Assembly (NCBI RefSeq): GCF_009865405.1
Contig: NZ_WWJY01000454.1
Location: forward strand, 1 to 64,000
DNA from: Streptomyces sp. SID3212
Lineage (GTDB): Bacteria; Actinomycetota; Actinomycetes; Streptomycetales; Streptomycetaceae
Reading direction: 5' to 3'
Length of the DNA: 64,000 nucleotides
Shown here: positions 60,980 to 64,000 of the stretch, one piece after another
Position numbering within the stretch: position 1 is the first letter of the stretch
Layout of the letters: each line of letters opens with the position of its first letter
Program-made: the position numbers and the translations under genes
The notes under the pieces: generated by a model
Told to the model about the DNA's origin: nothing
Database searches by the model: none
The model's input: only the letters and a program-made list of their open reading frames with translations

Positions 60980-62551
60980 ATGTCGTTTGCGGGTGGACGC
61001 ATGGGCAGGGGGGTGGCGGCCTTCGGGCTCGCCGCCGTCCTATCCGTGCCGGTTCAGGAAGCGACGGCGGGGCCGCCGGCCGCCACCGCCGCGGTCTGCG
61101 CGGGGACGGCACAGTCCGACTTCAACGGCGACGGGATCCGCGACATCGCCGTCGCCGACCCGGAGGCCACCGTCTCCGGCAAGGAACGCGCCGGACAGAT
61201 CCATGTCGTGTACGGCGGTGGCAAGGGCACCTTCGTCCTGTCGCAGGACTCGCCCAACGTCTCCGACAGCGCGGAGGCCGGGGACCAGTTCGGCTTCTCG
61301 TTCGCCGTGTACGACGCCAACCTCGACGGGTGCAGCGACATCGCGGTGGGGATCCCGTACGAGGACATCAACCTGCCCGACAGGACCGTCAGGGACGCCG
61401 GACTCGTCCACCTCGTCTACGGCTCGCCGACCGGCGTGGCCTCGCCCACCCTCGGCACCCTCGGCTTCCGGCAGGGCGCCGACGGCAAGCTCGGCGGCGG
61501 ATACGAGGCGGACGACTGGGTCGGGTACGCCGTCGCCGCCGGGAAGTCCACGACCAACAACCCCTTCCTCGTGATCGGCGCGCCCGGTGAGGACGGCGGC
61601 GAGGGCGCCGACATGGGGATGTTCCACTACGTCTCCGGCACCCAGTACGTGGTCGCGAACGTCGCGCAGGACTCCCCGGGCGTCTGGGAGGAGCCCGAAC
61701 CGAACGACCGCTTCGGCGCCACGATCGCCGCCACCGACCGGCACTTCGTGGTCGGCGCGCCCGGCGAGTCCATCGCCACCGCGACCAGCAACCTCGAATT
61801 CGCCGGCGGGGTGATCGCCTTCCGGCCCTCGATCAACACCGACGGCATCCCCGACCCGCTGTTCGGCATGGGTCAGGGACGTACCGGCACGGCCGACACC
61901 GCGGCCCAGTCCGGCGACCAGTACGGCTCCGCCCTGGCCATGGCGCCCTACCGGCCCGCGGGCGCCGCCACCATCACCGACTCGGTCCTCGCCGTCGGCG
62001 TCCCGGGCGAGGACCTGTCCACCACCGTCGACGCCGGGGCGGTGCACACGTACCACATCAAGGCCGACGGCACCGTCCAGGCCCTCGCGTGGGTCGACCA
62101 GAACCAGCCGGGAGTCGACGGGGAGGCGGAGGCCGGCGACTTCTTCGGACAGCGGATCGCCGCCGTCAACACCACGACCAACGTGGTCAGTACGGCCGCC
62201 ACGATGCGCTTCGCGGTGGGCGTACCGGGTGAGGAGTCCACCGAGGAGTACCGGGACGAGGGCGGGGTGCAGCTCTTCTCCCTGCTCGGTGAGCCCGGCG
62301 CGGCCGACAGCTGGATCTCACCCGGCAACGGGATCCCGGGCGAGCGGGCGCCCGTGACGCTCGCGGGGATGGGCCTCGGCGCCGCACCGGACGCGCTCTA
62401 CGTGGGAGTCCCGTACGGGCCCGCCGCGTCGAGAGCCGTCCACGCCTTCGCCTGGAACACCCCCGACGGCGGGGCGCCCGGCCGGAGCTGGAAGCCGGGC
62501 GAGGGCGGGATCCCGGCGGAGAACGTCGCGTTCGGGGCCTCGGCGCGCTGA
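60980..62551 (+). CDS. Secreted FG-GAP repeat protein
   Basis: 523 residues, ATG with GGGGGAG upstream. Signal peptide ending near ATAG. Several FG-GAP blades follow, each with a Ca-binding-like loop such as DFNGDGIRD or DANLDGCSD, and repeated VGVPGE(D/E). A beta-propeller as in integrin alpha; extracellular, ligand unknown. The next gene is a paralogue. Confidence 0.88.
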   Translation: MSFAGGRMGRGVAAFGLAAVLSVPVQEATAGPPAATAAVCAGTAQSDFNGDGIRDIAVADPEATVSGKERAGQIHVVYGGGKGTFVLSQDSPNVSDSAEAGDQFGFSFAVYDANLDGCSDIAVGIPYEDINLPDRTVRDAGLVHLVYGSPTGVASPTLGTLGFRQGADGKLGGGYEADDWVGYAVAAGKSTTNNPFLVIGAPGEDGGEGADMGMFHYVSGTQYVVANVAQDSPGVWEEPEPNDRFGATIAATDRHFVVGAPGESIATATSNLEFAGGVIAFRPSINTDGIPDPLFGMGQGRTGTADTAAQSGDQYGSALAMAPYRPAGAATITDSVLAVGVPGEDLSTTVDAGAVHTYHIKADGTVQALAWVDQNQPGVDGEAEAGDFFGQRIAAVNTTTNVVSTAATMRFAVGVPGEESTEEYRDEGGVQLFSLLGEPGAADSWISPGNGIPGERAPVTLAGMGLGAAPDALYVGVPYGPAASRAVHAFAWNTPDGGAPGRSWKPGEGGIPAENVAFGASAR

Positions 62552-62627
62552 CGCCGCGGGGCATTTCAGGACGCCGGCGCGCCGACAGCGCCGGCGGTAC
62601 ACGCGGGACATGGGGAGGAACGACCAC

Positions 62628-64000
62628 GTGACCACATCACCACGCGTGCCACCGGGCACGCCGCGAAGACGCACGGCGTGGGGCGCCGGCGCGGCCGTAC
62701 TGACGGCGCTCGTGTTCGGCTTCGGGCCCGCCGCGCCCCTGACGGCCACCGCCGCCGTGACCGCCGGGTGTTCGGGGGTGGACTCCGACTTCAACGGGGA
62801 CGGCGTACGGGACACGGTGATCGCCGACCCCGAGGCGACCGTCGCGGGCCGCCCGCGGGCCGGGCTCGTCCGGATCGTCCTCGGCGGGGGCGCGGGCTCC
62901 CTGGAGCTGTCGCAGGAGTCGGCCGGAGTGCCGGGCGCCGCCGAGGACGACGACCAGTACGGCTTCGCCCTTGCCGTGTACGACGCCGACGCCGACGGGT
63001 GCAGCGACCTCGCCGTCGGCATCCCGTACGAGGACCTGGAAACCGGCACCGCCGACACGGGCCTCGTCCAGATCAACTACGGTTCCCCGGCCGGTCTCGG
63101 CGGGGGCAAGGCCGTCAGGGAGCACCGGCAGGGCGAGGGCTGGTCCCTCGCCGGGGCCGCCGAGGCGGGCGACTGGACGGGCTACGCGCTGGCCGGCGGC
63201 AAGACCGCGGCGGGTACCTCGTACCTGCTGATCGGCGCCCCCGGCGAGTCGATCGGCACGGTCGAGGACGCGGGCGGCTTCTTCTACGTCTCCGCCAACG
63301 GGGCGACCGCCGGCGGGACCAACCAGGACTCCGTCACGGCGGGCGACGTGTCCGGTGTGGCCGAAATCGACGACCGGTTCGGCTCGTCGATCGCCGCGAC
63401 CCCCACCCATATCGCCGTCGGCGCCCCGGGTGAGGCGATCGGGACCAAGACCTTCGCCGGAGGCACCGCCGTCTTCAGCCACACACTGGTGTCGGGCGTG
63501 CCCAAGCCGCTGCTCGGCCTGGCCCAGGACCAGGACGTCATCTCCGGCGCCGAGGAGGTGGGCGACGGCTTCGGCACGTCGCTCGCCATGGTCCCGTACC
63601 GCCCCACGGGCGCCACGTCCACCACCGAGTCCCTGCTCGCCGTCGGCGTTCCGGGCGAGGATCTCTCCACGACCGTCGACGCGGGAGCCGTGCACGTCTT
63701 CCGCATCACCGCGTCGGGGACGTTCACCCAGACCGCGTGGATCGACCAGGACACGGAAGGGGTGGACCAGGAGTCCGACGCGGGCGACTTCTTCGGGCAG
63801 CGCCTCGCGGCGGTCAACTCCTCGCCGAACACGGTCGCTTCGGGCACCACGACCCGGCTGGCCGTCGGGGTGCCCGGCGAGGAGTCCTCGGAGGAGCACC
63901 CGGAGAAGGGCGGGGTGCAGATCTTCCCGCTCGTCGGTTCACCCGGCACCTCCGACCACTGGATCGACCCCGGGTACGGCATCCCGGGCATCCCCGCTCC
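62628..64000 (+). CDS. Secreted FG-GAP repeat protein (3' end outside window)
   Basis: Open from the GTG at 62628 (GGGGAGGAAC upstream) to the window end, 457 codons visible. Signal peptide, then DFNGDGVRD, DADADGCSD and repeated VGVPGE blades, nearly parallel to the preceding protein over its whole length. The pair is a tandem duplication. The stop codon lies beyond the window. Confidence 0.88.
   Translation, partial: MTTSPRVPPGTPRRRTAWGAGAAVLTALVFGFGPAAPLTATAAVTAGCSGVDSDFNGDGVRDTVIADPEATVAGRPRAGLVRIVLGGGAGSLELSQESAGVPGAAEDDDQYGFALAVYDADADGCSDLAVGIPYEDLETGTADTGLVQINYGSPAGLGGGKAVREHRQGEGWSLAGAAEAGDWTGYALAGGKTAAGTSYLLIGAPGESIGTVEDAGGFFYVSANGATAGGTNQDSVTAGDVSGVAEIDDRFGSSIAATPTHIAVGAPGEAIGTKTFAGGTAVFSHTLVSGVPKPLLGLAQDQDVISGAEEVGDGFGTSLAMVPYRPTGATSTTESLLAVGVPGEDLSTTVDAGAVHVFRITASGTFTQTAWIDQDTEGVDQESDAGDFFGQRLAAVNSSPNTVASGTTTRLAVGVPGEESSEEHPEKGGVQIFPLVGSPGTSDHWIDPGYGIPGIPA

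Overview
The window is high-GC actinomycete DNA, most likely from Streptomyces or a close relative. Codon bias is strong, several starts are GTG, leucine TTA codons are very rare, signal peptides are actinobacterial in style, and the secreted families (FG-GAP, M14, I36, DUF3048) are typical of the group. I saw no tRNA, rRNA, CRISPR array, transposase or phage gene.

Layout. 1-3885: two adjacent GH3 glycosidase genes, the first cut by the window edge. 3981-10718: a tight co-directional set of class IV aminotransferase, Nudix hydrolase, a 93-residue unknown, a flavin oxidoreductase, a three-gene ABC-2 exporter and a HAD phosphatase. 10759-55996: a biosynthetic gene cluster of about 43 kb made of many short divergent transcription units. 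56091-64000: ordinary secreted and membrane proteins (I36-like, DUF3048 lipoprotein, M14 carboxypeptidase, two FG-GAP proteins, the last cut by the window edge).

The cluster encodes a small fragmented hybrid assembly line: one KS-AT-ACP polyketide module, a stand-alone A-PCP protein, an A-PCP-C protein and a type II thioesterase. Around it lie two tandem ATP-grasp ligases, a P450, a TauD-type and a PhyH-type dioxygenase, two class III aminotransferases, two SDRs, GMC, AldO-like and amine-oxidase-like flavoenzymes, RidA, GalU and five glycosyltransferases. Four MFS transporters and one APH-type kinase could serve export and self-resistance. I expect a glycosylated, heavily oxidised amino-acid/malonate-derived product. 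I cannot match the gene set to a known compound.

The most interesting element is at 45499-47301. A divergent pair encodes an XRE-HTH protein with a long helical TPR-like region and an 80-residue secreted precursor. The mature part of the precursor carries three copies of IDWP, one at its extreme C-terminus. This is the architecture of RRNPP peptide quorum sensing (Rgg/PlcR/NprR with exported propeptides), here in an actinomycete and inside a biosynthetic cluster. The intergenic region between the two genes contains a perfect dyad GGCAA-GTAC-TTGCC. Variants of the same half-site (TTGCC/GGCAA) recur in most divergent promoter regions from about 12.74 to 53.36 kb. In several of them one symmetric TTGCC-N17-GGCAA element can be read as -35 and -10 in both directions. 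My hypothesis is that the peptide and the XRE-TPR protein switch the whole cluster on or off through these sites. The precursor also carries a TTA codon, which would tie it to bldA and development. A prolyl oligopeptidase gene at the cluster edge has one of the motifs 15 bp from its start codon and could process or destroy a Pro-containing signal.

A second, independent oddity is that many genes here are followed by short tandem direct repeats (8-24 bp) starting at or just after the stop codon.
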